A DNA stretch of 64,000 nt from Solea solea (lineage: Eukaryota; Chordata; Actinopteri; Pleuronectiformes; Soleidae), in assembly GCF_958295425.1 (NCBI RefSeq), contig NC_081149.1, forward strand, positions 11,909,654 through 11,973,653, read 5' to 3'. Every line of letters begins with the position of its first letter. Position 1 is the stretch's first letter. The translations under genes and the position numbers were made by a program. This document shows positions 10,633 through 29,189 of the stretch, in pieces. The notes beneath the pieces are model-generated. The model made no database searches. It was not told the origin of the DNA and worked only from the letters and a program-made list of their open reading frames with translations.

Positions 10633-13039
10633 CCCCGCCTGCAGCCCCCACCCCTAACACAAGGAGCACCGGGATGTAACATTGGAGGACTTCATGGGGG
10701 AGGGGGTTGTTTTCTGGAGAAGGATGGGGAAGCGGGGGAAATCAGGGGAGGAGTGATGCGGTGAGGTGAGGAGACATGACGCCATGTGTGCATGTGTTCT
10801 CGTACACTCAAACTCAGAATGTTCATATCGCCGTCCATTTCTGTGTTGTCTGGGAAACGCAGGCAAATGTATGTCAAGTAACACGCACAAGCATTTAGAC
10901 TCGCTTATCGCACACACACAAACACACTAAAATGTAACTATTTTAAGACCTTTTATGTACTTAATGAGGATTAAACCCTATAGAGTCTTTGGCAAATGCT
11001 CAAGTAAAACAAGTTACTGCTGAGTTTGACGTAAAATGATTTCTACGTGAGCATTCGCTGATGTCATAGATTATGACAGTTTGCAGTGGAACGATATCAT
11101 GTCCCCTCAGATGTCACTGTTGCTCCCTATGCAACACATTCACACACAACACACACTACACACACTCCCTCACCCCTGTATTTTTATACGACATGGACAA
11201 AGTGCAAGTGCTGCACACAGCGTTCGTAGAGTTGTCACTTTGTCCATCTGAGCTAATTGTACTTGACTCGTTTGTCCTCTCTCTCTCTCTGTTTGTGTCT
11301 CCTTGGTTTCTTTTGCCCGTGAGTGTGCAAAGGAGACGGGTGGCGGGGTTCATTCCTCCTGAGTGAGGCAGCACACGTGGCTGCGAGCGTCCTTGCTCTG
11401 GGTGTCTTGTGCCACACTTAGCAATCAGTGGAGCAGTGTTATCAGCTCTGTTTGCAGCCTGAACTCGGTGCCACTGGCGTTCATGCGTTTATCATCAGGA
11501 AAGAAGTTGCACATGTTTACAAGCGGCGTCGTTGCCGGGCGTTACTGTTGGCCAAGCTTCTCTTTATGTCCTTATTTGTGTATATTTATGACAACCCCGA
11601 CAAGCTGCAGGGAAGATTTTATCTTATTTGTTTTATTCTCCCTCTAATGTACATTTTTAAAATTACAATATGCAACAAGATAGCAGTTATTTTTAACACT
11701 GGAATGGTCATTTGTGTACATGAAATAGTAATGTACACGTGGCAGAAGCATGCACTGAAAGCTGTACAACAACTTTGATGTAACTGAGTTGTTTTCACAC
11801 TGTAACACTATTTAGACTCTTACTATTGGAATATTACGCACATAATTCTGTATTTAAGAAACACTATGCTTTGTGTTGAGAACGCTGAGGCGGTGCGTGT
11901 CCGTCGGCTCCTTGAAAAGTGTTGTTTCTGTGCAGCATCACTGGCTGACGGATGAAGGTAGAGGTCAGAAATGAACGTTTGTGCAAAGCTTTAGCGTTAG
12001 TGTCTGCTTTTTAAGTGAGAAAATGAGTCACACGTTATAATAATATTGTCTTGCCTCCATGTATATTTGCCATTTGCTCTAAAGGGGAAAATAACTTGCA
12101 CAGCCTTCTACAGAGGAAGTTACTGTTCATTTTTACCAAAGACGGCTTTAATGAACACTCTTTATTTGGATGACATCAGAAATATTGATGGTTTACATTA
12201 TTTATTATTGTTATTATTGCCACTTAATACTTCATTGTTTTTGAATATGCACTGATTTTGCTCTGCAGCTGGATTTATGTTATTGCACTATTTATCAGGC
12301 CAACCAGAGGTTAAAGACACTTATGTCCTTTTTAGAGTGGTGGTGTATTTTACTAAGCTGACCTAACTGAGCAGGACTGAACCCCTTCACCCTGTTGTCG
12401 TGTGTAAGTAACTGCACTTCTTTCTCTTTTTTGAATGGTTACGATCACTTTTGGCTCCTCCACCATTTTTGTCTCAGTTGCTGCTCTCGAGTCAAAGGAA
12501 ATGCAGCGCTCCTCCTTTATGCACAAATGTCAAAGCCTGGTTTTTATTTTCTGGAGGCAGTGCTTGTGAAAGATGTGGGCCTTGTTTTTCATGCCAACAG
12601 TCGCAGCCGCCCACTGACTCGTTGCCAATCCCGTCACCTGCACTCGATCTTGCCAAATGAGCAGTATGTGAGGCGTGTTCACACAGTGACTCATAAAGGA
12701 GAAGAGGGATTTCCCAGTTCGTCATCACGTACATTATCCTCATTAGTTTCCACTGTCACTGCCCCACCCCTGGCCTTGAACCTGTAACGTCTCCTACTTC
12801 ATATTTACCGACTACGACCGTGGTACAATGTAAAAGTTAATGTTTTATTGGCCACTGAATGAAACTGACACATTGCATGAAAGTAGCTGCTAGTGTTACC
12901 TGATTCGCTGTAGCCAAACACAGGCCCCTTTCCCCCGCCACTGGAAAAAATGACAGTGTGTACATAGAGACTGAATAATGAAAATGATTGTTGTCTTCTG
13001 ATTTGAATGGTGAAGCCCAGGAAGTAAGGACAGAAGTAG

Positions 13040-13215
13040 CAGTTGGCCACCAGGGGGCAACTCCAATGTTTGCCAATAGAACTCAGTGTGAAAATGACCC
13101 TCTCACTTTATTTTAGAACGTCAGGAAACATTTTTCTGAGGATTCAACAGCCTCAAAGTCTAGTTTTAAGGTTTTCTTCAATAGCACATGATGTCAATTT
13201 TGTAAATTATTATCG
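13040..13215 (+). repeat. teleost interspersed repeat, copy 2 (carries CTCF-like core)
   Basis: Second copy of the repeat at about 5990-6250. It opens with TTGGCCACCAGGGGGCAACT, has CAGCCTCAAAGTCTAGTTTTA in place of the copy-1 CTCAGTCTCTAGTTTCA block, and ends AGCACATGATGTCAATTTTG and TAAATTATTA. Divergence in the middle is high. Confidence 0.6.
13045..13061 (+). promoter_or_regulatory. candidate CTCF-binding motif
   Basis: GGCCACCAGGGGGCAAC resembles the vertebrate CTCF core (CCASYAGRKGGC type). It lies in the 5' part of a repeat copy. Binding is inferred only. Confidence 0.45.
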
Positions 13216-14135
13216 GTCACCAGTAAAGGAAGATGATTGGAGTTGGCGACAATGCGTCGCTATCAAATAAACTGCACTGTTCATGTTCATTGTTCTCGAA
13301 AAAAGGGCTTTGAATCAAAGTAAACGACAATTTTGAACCGTATTTAAAGTCCATATAAATAATGTAAATACATTTATGTAGATCCTATATACACACAGTG
13401 CAGAAGATAATACCTTTATTCCTTTTTGATACGTACTTAGTATGATGAGGAAAGACAAATAAGAAGACGGGGGGATTAGTCGCTCTGCTCTCTTTCACAG
13501 CCAAAGTGAGACATGAGAGAGGGAAGCAGATGCAGCGCAGTACTGATTAATAGCAGATAAATATCAAAGATGCCTGTTTTCTTAGTTATTTCCATAAGTG
13601 TGTAAAATTGGTTTGAGTGCTAATGTAGGCTCTTGACATTATGTGACCCCCCCCAACCCCCCCCCACCCCCACCCAACTACGATCATTTAAAAGTAAGTG
13701 CTATTTTGGACACATGGGTAAGACGTTTGCGACCATCGCGGGGAGTCCTGGCAGGCGTGTGAATACCTCGTGACTACCACTGGTCTATCTATGCATTATC
13801 AGCCGAGGGATACGTAACAGTGAATTCGGTTTGTGTCTGTTCAAAGCAGCTTTCTGATCCGCTGTAATGGAGGTCGTCACTCCAAACATCCTGGGTCTCA
13901 CACTTCTCAGGGTGCCATAACAGTAGCCACAACAACAACAACCGAGGCCTGACCTCTGCTGTGTGACGCATGGCTGCGAGACTTCATTTCAGCTCCTCCT
14001 GGCCCCTTTTTTTGGCTGTTCACAGTGTGACGTAGAGGCTGATTCATTTGGCTGATGTTTTTGTTCATGACAAATGCTCCCAAGCCACTAAAGACTAAAA
14101 ATGTTTTTGGAAGAAACTGCAGTGCAGACACAAAA

Positions 14136-14255
14136 TGCAAATTGAATTGAATTCAATTAATGTTTTATTTAAGTAAAGCTATGCCATTTATCATTTTATG
14201 CCATTTTTCATTTGTGCCATATAAGATTTATATAGCCCAAAGTTCAAACATCTAA
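14136..14255 (-). repeat. LINE 3'-tail-like fragment
   Basis: TTGAATTGAATTCAATTAATG followed by TTTATATAGCCCAAAGTTC resembles the reversed end of a fish LINE whose tail is a GAATT repeat; compare the plus-orientation fragment at about 42455-42540. Confidence 0.4.
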
Positions 14256-15149
14256 GACAAACACTGGTTGACCTCTCGAGTGAAGCTGATAAACAGATTG
14301 GAGATGAGAGGATGGAGAGGTTTAAAGGGAGTCTCTAAAACCATGTGACAGCAGTGGAACCTGGTCAGAAAAATTGGTCTTTGTCCTTTTTGTCTTTCTG
14401 TTAAATGAAAAAAAAAACAATGACATGATCTATGAAAACATTGCTAACAAAATGAATTTCTGTTTTTTGTTGTGTTTTTTTTAAATATAACACCGGTGCC
14501 GGTCAGCCTGTTAACAACCTGTTTATAATGGATTACCTGCACTGTTATATACTGATTATAATGACTACTGTAATTCTGTGGATCCTAATAATGACACTGG
14601 TCTATATGTACAGATAAGAAGACAAGCCCTTTGCTTTAGGATGAAGGGAGTTTTCTGGAGGGTCTGTCTGTTATCGTTTTTTTCGTTATATCAGCTATTT
14701 ATTGGCATTTTTGAAATGACAAAGGAGCGAGTGTGGCTCCATCTTGTGGAGCCTCGTGCGCACTGATGCAGGAATTACTGTAGCCATACTGCAGCCAAAC
14801 GAACCTGACAGATAGCTTGTGGTACTGTCATGGCTGGTTTGCAGTTGCTCTGCAGAGTTGTTAATATATATATTTCCAGGCCATGTATGTACAAATGTGT
14901 GTATGAGCTCTCCACACACACACAAGCATGAAATCTGTATGTTGTCCCCGTTAAACTTTCTCCCGCTGCACCGACGAGGTGCCGATCGCATCCTCAAGAG
15001 TGCCTCATCGTCCAGTCTGTGTGCACGAACACAGACACACACACACAGTTTGTCCCCTTTTTTCTAGTTCTGTCCAACATTAGTGTCCTGTGTAACAGAC
15101 AGGCTCTCACACTCCTCCAGCAACGATTGTGCAATAAACTGAAGTCTAT

Positions 15150-16740
15150 ATTTTTAAAAAAAAACAAAAAACTGCCTACAGTACATTTATTTCATTCAGT
15201 TTTTCTACTTTATCGAAGTCTTTTGTGTCTCATTAGGTTTCATGTGGTAGTTAAAGTGAAGACAATGATGCCAGATTGAGCCATTTACCACCTGATTGTT
15301 TCTGGCAGCTTGTGATCATTTTGGCTACAGTTTCTTTTACCAGCTGGGTGGATTTACCACTAAAAGACTGCTTTTTTTTTTCTTAATTATTTAGTCAACT
15401 CCTTTTCATTCCTCTCTGTATATTAATGTGAATTCTTGTTCTAGTTGTTTGTCTCTATGTGGCCCTGTGATGGACTGCCCGCCCCCCCCCCCCCCCCCCA
15501 TGTAGAGGTTAAATCGGTAGAAGATCGATGGATACATCAATACAGTAATGTAGCATTACAAAAAAAAACTTGGCCCAGATAGTTAATTATTATTAATTAT
15601 TATGGATTTGTGGTTACTCTGTTGCAGTCTAATCTGTTGGCGTTGTGTCAGGTGAAAGCACTATATTCTGTACTCACTCACTCACTCACTCACTCACTCA
15701 CACACAGACATACTGTATGAATGTCCTTGCAGTGACATTAACAATCTCACTAAGTGTAATGGACACTGACATCAGCCTTTTAATCACTAAACCAGGCTTG
15801 GGGAGGCTTTTACTTAAAATTAAATAGAAAGTCTTTATTATAATTTGGTTTGAATGCACCAATTCACGCCATAAAATAAAAATATGTGCACATACATGGT
15901 GAAGGGGTGGTGTGCCCCTGAGCAATGCAGAGGTCAAATTCACTATCACTAATTGGTACATATGCAAAAATAACTAAATCAACATTAGTCTATTGGAGAA
16001 AGTAAATGAAATTTTGTGTGAAGAGGGTGATGTTGGTCTCTTCCTTGCCTTGTCTTTATCTTCTGTAGTACTGTTTTCTTCTCCTCTGAACAAGACCTCT
16101 TTGAGAAAGGTAGTAAGGCTTTTTAGGTTTTGGTCACGTTCTGCATTTCAGAGCTACAGCTGCAGCTGCAGCTGCTGTGTTGAGGTGACGCACTACGAGC
16201 TGCGTGACTGTGGACTCAGCAGTTCAACACGTTTCCTTAGTCTCTGACGACAAGTCATTTTATGAATATGATGCATTTCTTACATAAAGCACCTTTAATC
16301 AGCAATGTCTCCCCCATCATGCTGCATTAATGGCCTCATCAGAAACCTCACTGTGAGATTCAGAGGTTAAACTCCACCTTCACTCTCTGATGCTGAATCT
16401 TTCGCCTTTCGACCTGTTTTCAGAGTCTTATAACAAAGTGGCACTTGAACATTAATCACCTGCTTCTGCTTTTCATTTGTTGACAACCAAGGGCACGGGA
16501 GACTGCTTCACTTTTCACAAACACATTTCTGTATCACAGTCTGCATTTGCTCACACTCATTTTGATGTTTGATGTTATCTCACAGAAGATATCATGCTGT
16601 CACTCTCGACCTGTCGGTGCTCTGCACTTTTTCAAAACCCCAAATGTGACAGGAGACACCTCCCACTTCCACCTTCATTTGAAATTCTCACTTCCTCCAT
16701 GCCGCTTTATGTGATACACTTTAACCTACAGCGTCTCCCC
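15150..16740. other. intergenic sequence upstream of coro1a
   Basis: Apart from the repeat at 15436-15535 and a short (CTCA)n run near 15675-15700, no exon, RNA gene or element is recognised. Confidence 0.5.
15436..15535 (+). repeat. interspersed repeat with GATG tail, copy 2, with poly-C expansion
   Basis: AGTTGTTTGTCTCTATGTGG and CCCTGTGATGGACTGCC match the copy at about 6255-6422. The middle is replaced by a run of 18 C (15482-15499). Then ATGTAGAGGTTAAATCGGTAGAAGAT and a GATG-type tail follow. Confidence 0.6.
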
Positions 16741-16830
16741 CGCGTCCTCACTCTGGTGGCAGGATTTTCGGTGTGCACCGCTGGATCTCCTTGAGCTGAA
16801 TTGGCCCCTCTGCACTCACACACACCTCAG
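16700..16830 (+). other. candidate non-coding first exon of coro1a
   Basis: A strong donor reads CTCAG|GTAAGC with the exon ending at 16830. The coro1a start-codon exon begins only 6 nt upstream of its ATG (acceptor AG at 17887-17888), so an upstream non-coding exon is needed. The 5' limit is not determined and no TATA box is evident. Confidence 0.45.
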
Positions 16831-17822
16831 GTAAGCCTGCAGTTTCTCTTGCAGCACATGTACATCTGCAAAACATATCAACAACAGACATATTTCATTG
16901 ATTTCAATTTAGAATGTCTGGTTATTTATGATCCAAAAGGGGGAGTTTGTCCACTTTCAAATTAGTGAATTGTTTCCTATTGGAGGTTATTTCCATCCTA
17001 AAACACACACAGAGAGGAAGTGATAGGATGAGTTTATTTTCATACATTTTGGCTCCAGATAAAATTAGAGGATTATTAAATTAGTTGCAGAGCAGCCTCA
17101 GAGGTCTTGTGATGCACATGTAGCAGAACTGTTGAAGGCTCCTGATTCTGAGTTGAGGCGCGGCTGCACCTTTCAGGAAGTTAAAATCTACAAATGGAGG
17201 TAAAGCAAAAACATTTAAAGCGTTTGGCTGGCGGTGCGTTTGTCAGATGATGCACAGGTTGTTTCATTTCACCGCTGCAACTGATTAAAACGGCTAAAAT
17301 CTTGTGATTTGTTCAGGTTTGTCTCCTGCTTTGGTGAAGAATGCGTTTATTGTGCAGGTTTTTGATGTTAAATGTTGAAATTTATTTAGTTTTAAGGGGC
17401 GTATGTGTGTGTGTGTGTGTGAGAAAACCGGTGATAACATGAGTGTGTGAATGACACACCAGAAAAGGTTAGTGGTTTTCTAGCTCGCTCTCAAGGATGT
17501 GGTGTAACTGCCACTTTAGGCAATTTATCAAACTTTTAAAAGGACACAGCGTGTGCAGTCCACCTTTCGATGAATTAACGCTGCTTGTCGTGTGTCGTCT
17601 TTTTTCTGCTGACTTGAACTTGAACTCCTTCAACATGCACATTTGTATCAGTAGCACATCATTTAAGCCCACATTAAAAAGAGAGATCAGGTTAGAGTAC
17701 CAGTTACAGACAGATGAGAGGAAGCAGTTGTGAAAGCTTAAACTTCCTCTTTGTAGTGCATTTGGGCTGTGTTGTCAGCTATGTGATGTTATGTTATTTC
17801 CACATGAAATCAAAAGTCTTAA

Positions 17823-23941
<6,119 letters not shown>

Positions 23942-24128
23942 GGTTCAATTATCAGGGAAAAGAATCAAGAAGCAGAGGAACAAAGAAAGTATCAAAAAAG
24001 TAAGGGAGAGATTAAGAGATTAAGATAACAGGTGTCGTTAAATCTTTTTTTTTTTAGCTCAAATTTGTTAATTTAGTTTCATCCACTTTTTTTAAAAATT
24101 CCCATTTTAATATATGCTTTTGGTTTGA

Positions 24129-24134
24129 AATAAA
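24129..24134 (+). terminator. coro1a: coro1a polyadenylation signal
   Basis: AATAAA 188 nt after the coro1a stop codon, followed by a TCTTCTGTATTT stretch suitable as a downstream element. Confidence 0.7.
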
Positions 24135-24241
24135 GTCTTCTGTATTTCAAAATATGTATATATATATATTTTTGACTTTTCTTTCTTACAACAAACACAA
24201 CAAATACACACGGGGACAAACACACGTGTGTGAGACCAACA

Positions 24242-24247
24242 TTTAAT
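24242..24247 (-). terminator. candidate claudin polyadenylation signal
   Basis: ATTAAA on the minus strand, 670 nt downstream of the claudin stop codon. It is followed on that strand by a GT-rich stretch (TTGGTCTCACACACGTGTG). A plausible but not unique choice. Confidence 0.4.
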
Positions 24248-24916
24248 CATTTGCACTCATCATCATCACACAGATTGAGAAATCAAACAAAAATGAACAA
24301 TAACAATAATGTGTCGAGGTGCACACACAATTTTTCCCTGAAACCTACTGAAGTGCCTTTGGTTAAAGAGCTTTTTCTGAAAAACCATCAAGAAAGACAA
24401 ACACCAGAGGACAATGGTTGATCTAAACTGTTTCAAATATGTGATTTCACTCTTTTATCATTAAATCTTGAGCATTGAGTATTACAACATGTCCATAATC
24501 TTGGAAGTTTAATTTTTTCTCTTGTGTGGTTCATTTGAAGTTGATATAAAAGAAAAACAAGGAAAATGCAACAGTTGTGTCCCTCAATATCAGATTATAT
24601 TGTATATTTTGAAGCACAGACCCAAATAAAACTATTAGCTTTACAAAAAAAAGTTTGAGGTGGTTTGATTTGCAGCCTGTGTAGAGTGTGTCTTCCATTT
24701 ACAGATTATAACCCAGCACCAAAGAAGAAAAGAACATCAAAACTGTAACATCGCCAGAATAAATGATTATTAAAAACGATTATACAAACTGGAGCCAGAT
24801 CAGAATTCGGTGTATTTACAGACTCATTCTGTTTAAACTTTGTTCCTTCCCAGTCTTTTACCAACTAAATCGCCCTCCCGTCCCTTCTGTCAAACTCCAG
24901 TCCTTTCATAAAGACA

Positions 24917-26233
24917 CTACACGTAGTTCTTGTTTGGGGCGGACGCGTTGCTGTTGTAGTACTTGGCGGTTCCACCTGAGCTGCCAGATTTGGGCCTGCT
25001 AAAGCAGCACAGCAGACCTCCGGCCAGAAGGAGCAGGACGCCGGCCCCCCAGCCCACGTAGATGCACGCTCCGAGCTCCCACCTCTGGCTCACATGCAGC
25101 GGATTGTTGAACTCCTTCACGGTGTTGCTTGCAAACCAGCTGGCGGGGATGATCACTAGGACACCGGCCAGCATGAGGCCCACACCAGCCACCAGGCTGA
25201 TCTTGGGCTTGGCGGCTTCGTTCTCCACGCAGGTGGTGAAGTCGGCCCCGCAGAAGAGGATGAGGACGCTGAGGATGCTGAGCATGCAGCTGATGATGGT
25301 CATGGCACGGGCGGCTTGCAGGTCAGAGGGCAACACCAGCACAGAGTCGTAGTTCTTGCACTGCTGCTGCCCAGTGCTCTGCACCACGCAGGTCGTCCAC
25401 AGGCCCTGCTGACTGGTCTGACCCACACACACACACACACACACACAGATCAGTCATTTATCATCCATATCCAGTGGCCAAATATAACTTTCCTTTTCCT
25501 TTTTATTTACTTTTAAAAAAGTCAGATTATAAAACATACTGTATAATCAACTTATATAACTGTTATATCAGTTCCACCATGGTCAGTGATCACTTAAAAA
25601 ACATCAATGATTGACATTATACTTTACGGACACAATGGGCAACATATACTATTGCTTTTCATAGTATTTTGATTAAAAAATAAATAAATACTTAGGTCTT
25701 TTTACATTAGTAATAAACCTTGTGCATATAGTGGAATATACTTAAGTTGCAATATTACTTTTTTGCTATAAATAGATTCAGTTAAATTCAATTCATTGGA
25801 ACGGGAAATAATGAAAAGACAACAGTTATGGTCTTTATGAATCAAGTGGCTACACCTTATTATCTGTGTTTTTATGACGTATAAATGCAGAATATTTGCA
25901 TATATATGTGTGTATATATGTATATATATATATACATACATATATACAGTACATATATAAATATATAATACAACTGTGCTGTATTTAAAAAAAAAATACT
26001 TGTGTCACACTTTTACCATAAAACTATAAAAAAAATCTTTAGTCTTTATTTAAACACATCTATTACAGTTTTGTTTTTCAGCGATTGTCCGGGGTCTTTA
26101 CCTGTGCGGTCACGATGTTGGCTCCTACGAAGGAGGAGACTTTCCAGCGAGGGACAGCGCAGCAAACGATGACCCCGATCAGGCCGAGGACCCCGAGGGC
26201 CACACACACCACCTGCACTCCAACAGATCCCAT
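24917..26233 (-). CDS. claudin (CLDN3/4/6/9-type) tight-junction protein
   Basis: Four-helix tight-junction membrane protein that sets paracellular permeability. Two coding exons on the minus strand: 26233-26102 (44 codons) and 25417-24917, giving 210 residues, normal for the family. The claudin signature is complete: W30, G49-L50-W51, C54 and C64. Around it are VPRWKVSSFVGANIVTAQ and VVQSTGQQQC, followed by LPSDLQAARAM before the second helix. The C-terminus ends KNYV, a PDZ-binding tail for ZO proteins. The acceptor CTTTTTTTCAG lies one base before the ATG, so the 5'UTR is mostly in another exon. In human, CLDN6 and CLDN9 lie near PAQR4, which supports this class, but teleosts expanded claudins and I give no symbol. 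Many relatives have intronless coding regions; this one is split after codon 44. Confidence 0.93.
25418..26101 (-). other. claudin coding-region intron with (CA)n and AT-rich repeats
   Basis: Donor GT at 26101-26100 and acceptor AG at 25419-25418 on the minus strand. Next to the acceptor is a CA/TG microsatellite (25424-25447). Around 25890-25965 is a TATA/ATAC-rich tract. No other feature is seen. Confidence 0.7.
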
Positions 26234-26234
26234 C

Positions 26235-27545
26235 CTGAAAAAAAGATTATAGAATATACAATTAGTGTCTCTTTAATTTTCCAGTACAGTTTTATCATTT
26301 TGTCCCCAGACAATAATCTGAGGGGGTGGATTTTTATGGCCTCACCCAGAATCGAAACATATGTACTTGTTTGTTTCTGTTGCCCTTGGTGCTTTTAAAA
26401 TACCACAAATGAACGTAAATTACTGCAGGCTTTTACTTGTGAGCGTTCTCTCCTCTGCTTACAGATGACAAGTTTATGATTACATTCATTATTCTTTAAT
26501 CCACACATCTGAAAACATCAGCTCTCACACCGTCACCCATTCTCTCTGAGGATACTATGACTCGGGGGTACATATTTTTAAACAAACTCCTGTCCTGACA
26601 GGCCCAGGCCTCCGCAATCTCCACCCCGGACTGGCTGAACCACTCCCTCAAGTCTTCTTTTATGGAGAAGCTCGGGCCTCACTCCTTTATTTTGGGTCTC
26701 TTTATAAATGTCATTCAACTTTCATTCTGACAAGAAAAATGGAAGTTTGGGTAAAGAAAAAACAGAAACCTGAAGAGAGATCTCTTTACATGAAAAGTAC
26801 AGTTTGATTAGAGTTAATCACACCAGAAAAAGTTGCATCAATTAAACACTATCAGATTAAGTGTTTTAATCTACTAATTGCAGTTGCTTGATTTTGAATG
26901 CTTCAGGTTGATTATGAAACGATTGAGAAAACAAATCGTGTAAATCGTGAAAGAATAAATCACTTAAAAATATGAGTTTGAGGGGGAAAAGGATGCATTT
27001 AATTTCAAAGTTAACAAACGAACATTTTTAATTTTGTGAATAATCTTTTTTGTATTTTTTCCATGAGACAAATCCTTGTTTCTTTGTTCATGACGACCAA
27101 ACTAATCCTTTACCACCTGGAAACACCTGGTGGAACGCATGCTATTGTTTTTCCTCTTTTTTAAAAAAATGATTGCCAATCAAAAAAATGTCTCAGATCG
27201 TCCTTAAACTCTCCTTGTCTTCTACAAGTCCTACAAAACCTATGGGTTTACACAAAGAGGAGCTAATAACCAAGACAACACCAAAACAGTTTGGTCATAT
27301 GTGCTGGACAAAAAAGTATGTTAAACTCCAAAAACTAACCTGATGTGAGTGAGAGAATTTAAAAATCGGCTGTTTTTCTGAATATCCTGTACAGTTCTGC
27401 TATTTTATCCCCCAAATGATATGCATTGATTTTGCTAGTGCCCATGGAGACAGAGATATTCAAATAATCCTCAAACACTCCTTTCATCCTCTGCCAATTT
27501 TAAAGCTTTTGCAGAAACAATTTAGAAAATAAAGGATGCACCCTA
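26235..27545 (-). other. probable 5'UTR intron of the claudin gene
   Basis: Begins on the minus strand at a good donor, GTGAAAG|GTAGGG (GT near 27546-27545), and ends at the CTTTTTTTCAG acceptor one base before the ATG. No coding sequence inside. The proposed first exon, about 27547-27660, is inferred from the donor only. Confidence 0.4.
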
Positions 27546-27699
27546 CCTTTCACTCCTCAGAAGCTAATGTGAAAATCAAAGGGCGAGGATTCTTGAGGCT
27601 CTTCTCGCTGTTTGGGAGATGTTTTGAAGATGCTGTTTTCTTTTGTACAAGACTTGTGTGTTAATATGATGGGGTATATGTAGAGGAATGTGAGGTTTA

Positions 27700-29180
27700 G
27701 GGTGGGGCTGAGCTCTGATAGGGGAGGACAGAGGAGGGAAGGACCACACGACCAGACTGGACTTGTCTTATATGCATGTTTCCCTCTCTTTTTCCATCTT
27801 AGTCCTCCATACATAACATGTCTCAGTAGGGAGAACTGTGTTTAGAAGAGTAGAAAAGAAGTTGTGATGCTTTAAATTGAGTTTTTTTTTTTAGTTAAAT
27901 CAGATTCCGTGGACAGTGTTGTGTCTACACTGATGATTATAATTCAGGTGATGATGCAGAGTGAATCATTTTTTTGGTTGTATCCATCACAGGTTGCCAG
28001 AAAAAGAAAAATTAGTCATCCGAGTCATCTTTTCCTTCCACAGTATGTGAGTCTAAAAAAAATACTACCTTTAGGCTCCTTCCTGCACATCCAAGACCAC
28101 ACACACACACCTATATGTGTCGAAACTGTGGTGACATAAGAAAACCCAGACTGAGTGGGTTTTTGGACTTTGCGTAAGATTACAAGTGGAGTTTCATGGA
28201 TCATGGAGAAGAAAATAAAATGAAGGACATTGGTGTTGTGAAAGCAGATTATGTATAAACACTGTTGGTTTGAAATACATGCACAAATGGCAAAACCTTA
28301 TGTTCACTACAGCACTATTGAATCTCGTCTCGTGAGTTAGATTCAAACCCCATTTCATGAAAGGTTTGGGCCGCTTTTCTCAAATGGCAACGAAAACTAA
28401 AATCTGTCATTTTGAGTCACTTGTACCTTTATTTAACATATGAACTGACAAATGAATGATTTGTCACTGACAAACCTAATTGTATCTTGCAAAAGAATCA
28501 ATAAAACGTTTGGCCACGAGGTTCCACAAGGTTAGCAGGTTAACTTGTAACAGGTGAGGGTATGAAACTTGGGTATAAAGGAGCATCTACCAAAGGTTTA
28601 GTCATTGCAATCAAGGATGAGTTGTGGCTCACATTTTGTTCCACATTGTTAGAAAATGGACAATAATTTCAGAAACAATGTTTCTCAGGCCTAGATTGGA
28701 AATAATTTAGGTATGTCACCTTTTACAATTTATAATATCATGATTTAGATTTTGGGAGTTAGTGAGACAAGGGTGAAAACATCAAACCCTTATGTTGTTT
28801 TATATGATAAACCTTGCTACCTTGGAGGACATAGTTAAATTGAGTATTTTATTTATTTATTTAACCTTTATTTAACCAGGTGAGTCAAGTGAGAACCAAT
28901 GCTCATTTGCAATGATGGCCTGGCCAAGAGGCAGATACAAGAAAGTTACAACATAGAAGAAAAACAAACACCACCTCATACTCTTTGTCATTTAACACAG
29001 TCTGTCACTGCAACGAGAAATGTGTCATGAAAACTGTGTTACGCAAAAAGGAAGCCCATACACAGAAATGTTCCTGAGTTTTCTGGATCCAAACTCACCT
29101 GTGATGGACTGAAGGACCATCTGTGGTCAGGCAAGTATTTCATATTCTATGAATATGAAATCCGAAATAAAGATGAAGAA
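27700..29180. other. intergenic region between claudin and ppp1ca, left part
   Basis: AT-rich with no supported exon. The only recognisable part is the LINE-tail fragment at 28850-28965. Confidence 0.5.
28850..28965 (-). repeat. LINE 3'-tail fragment (reverse orientation)
   Basis: TTATTTATTTAACCTTTATTT, then AACCAGGTGAGTCAAGTGAG, AACCAATGCTCATTTGCAA and CCTGGCCAAGAGGC. The reverse complement of this order appears at about 42780-42893 (CTTGGCCAGGACACAC, TTTAATCTCAGTGTGG, CCTGGTTAAATAAAGG). Matches a retrotransposon 3' end common in fish. Confidence 0.6.
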
Positions 29181-29189
29181 GACAGACAG

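Larger units (their letters stand above)
10633..15150 (+). other. long paqr4 3'UTR and/or downstream intergenic DNA
   Basis: No coding exon is seen. Possible poly(A) signals after the paqr4 stop are ATTAAA at 10970, AATAAA at 13266 and AATAAA at 15133; the last is followed by a T/A-rich stretch. Which one is used cannot be told from sequence. The stretch carries a CTCF-like repeat copy at about 13040-13215, a C-rich low-complexity block (13648-13676) and a LINE-tail fragment near 14140-14250. Confidence 0.5.

Noticed and set aside
12395..12787. 130-codon ORF downstream of paqr4
   Set aside because: No recognisable domain and composition like the surrounding non-coding DNA; it lies in a probable 3'UTR or intergenic stretch.
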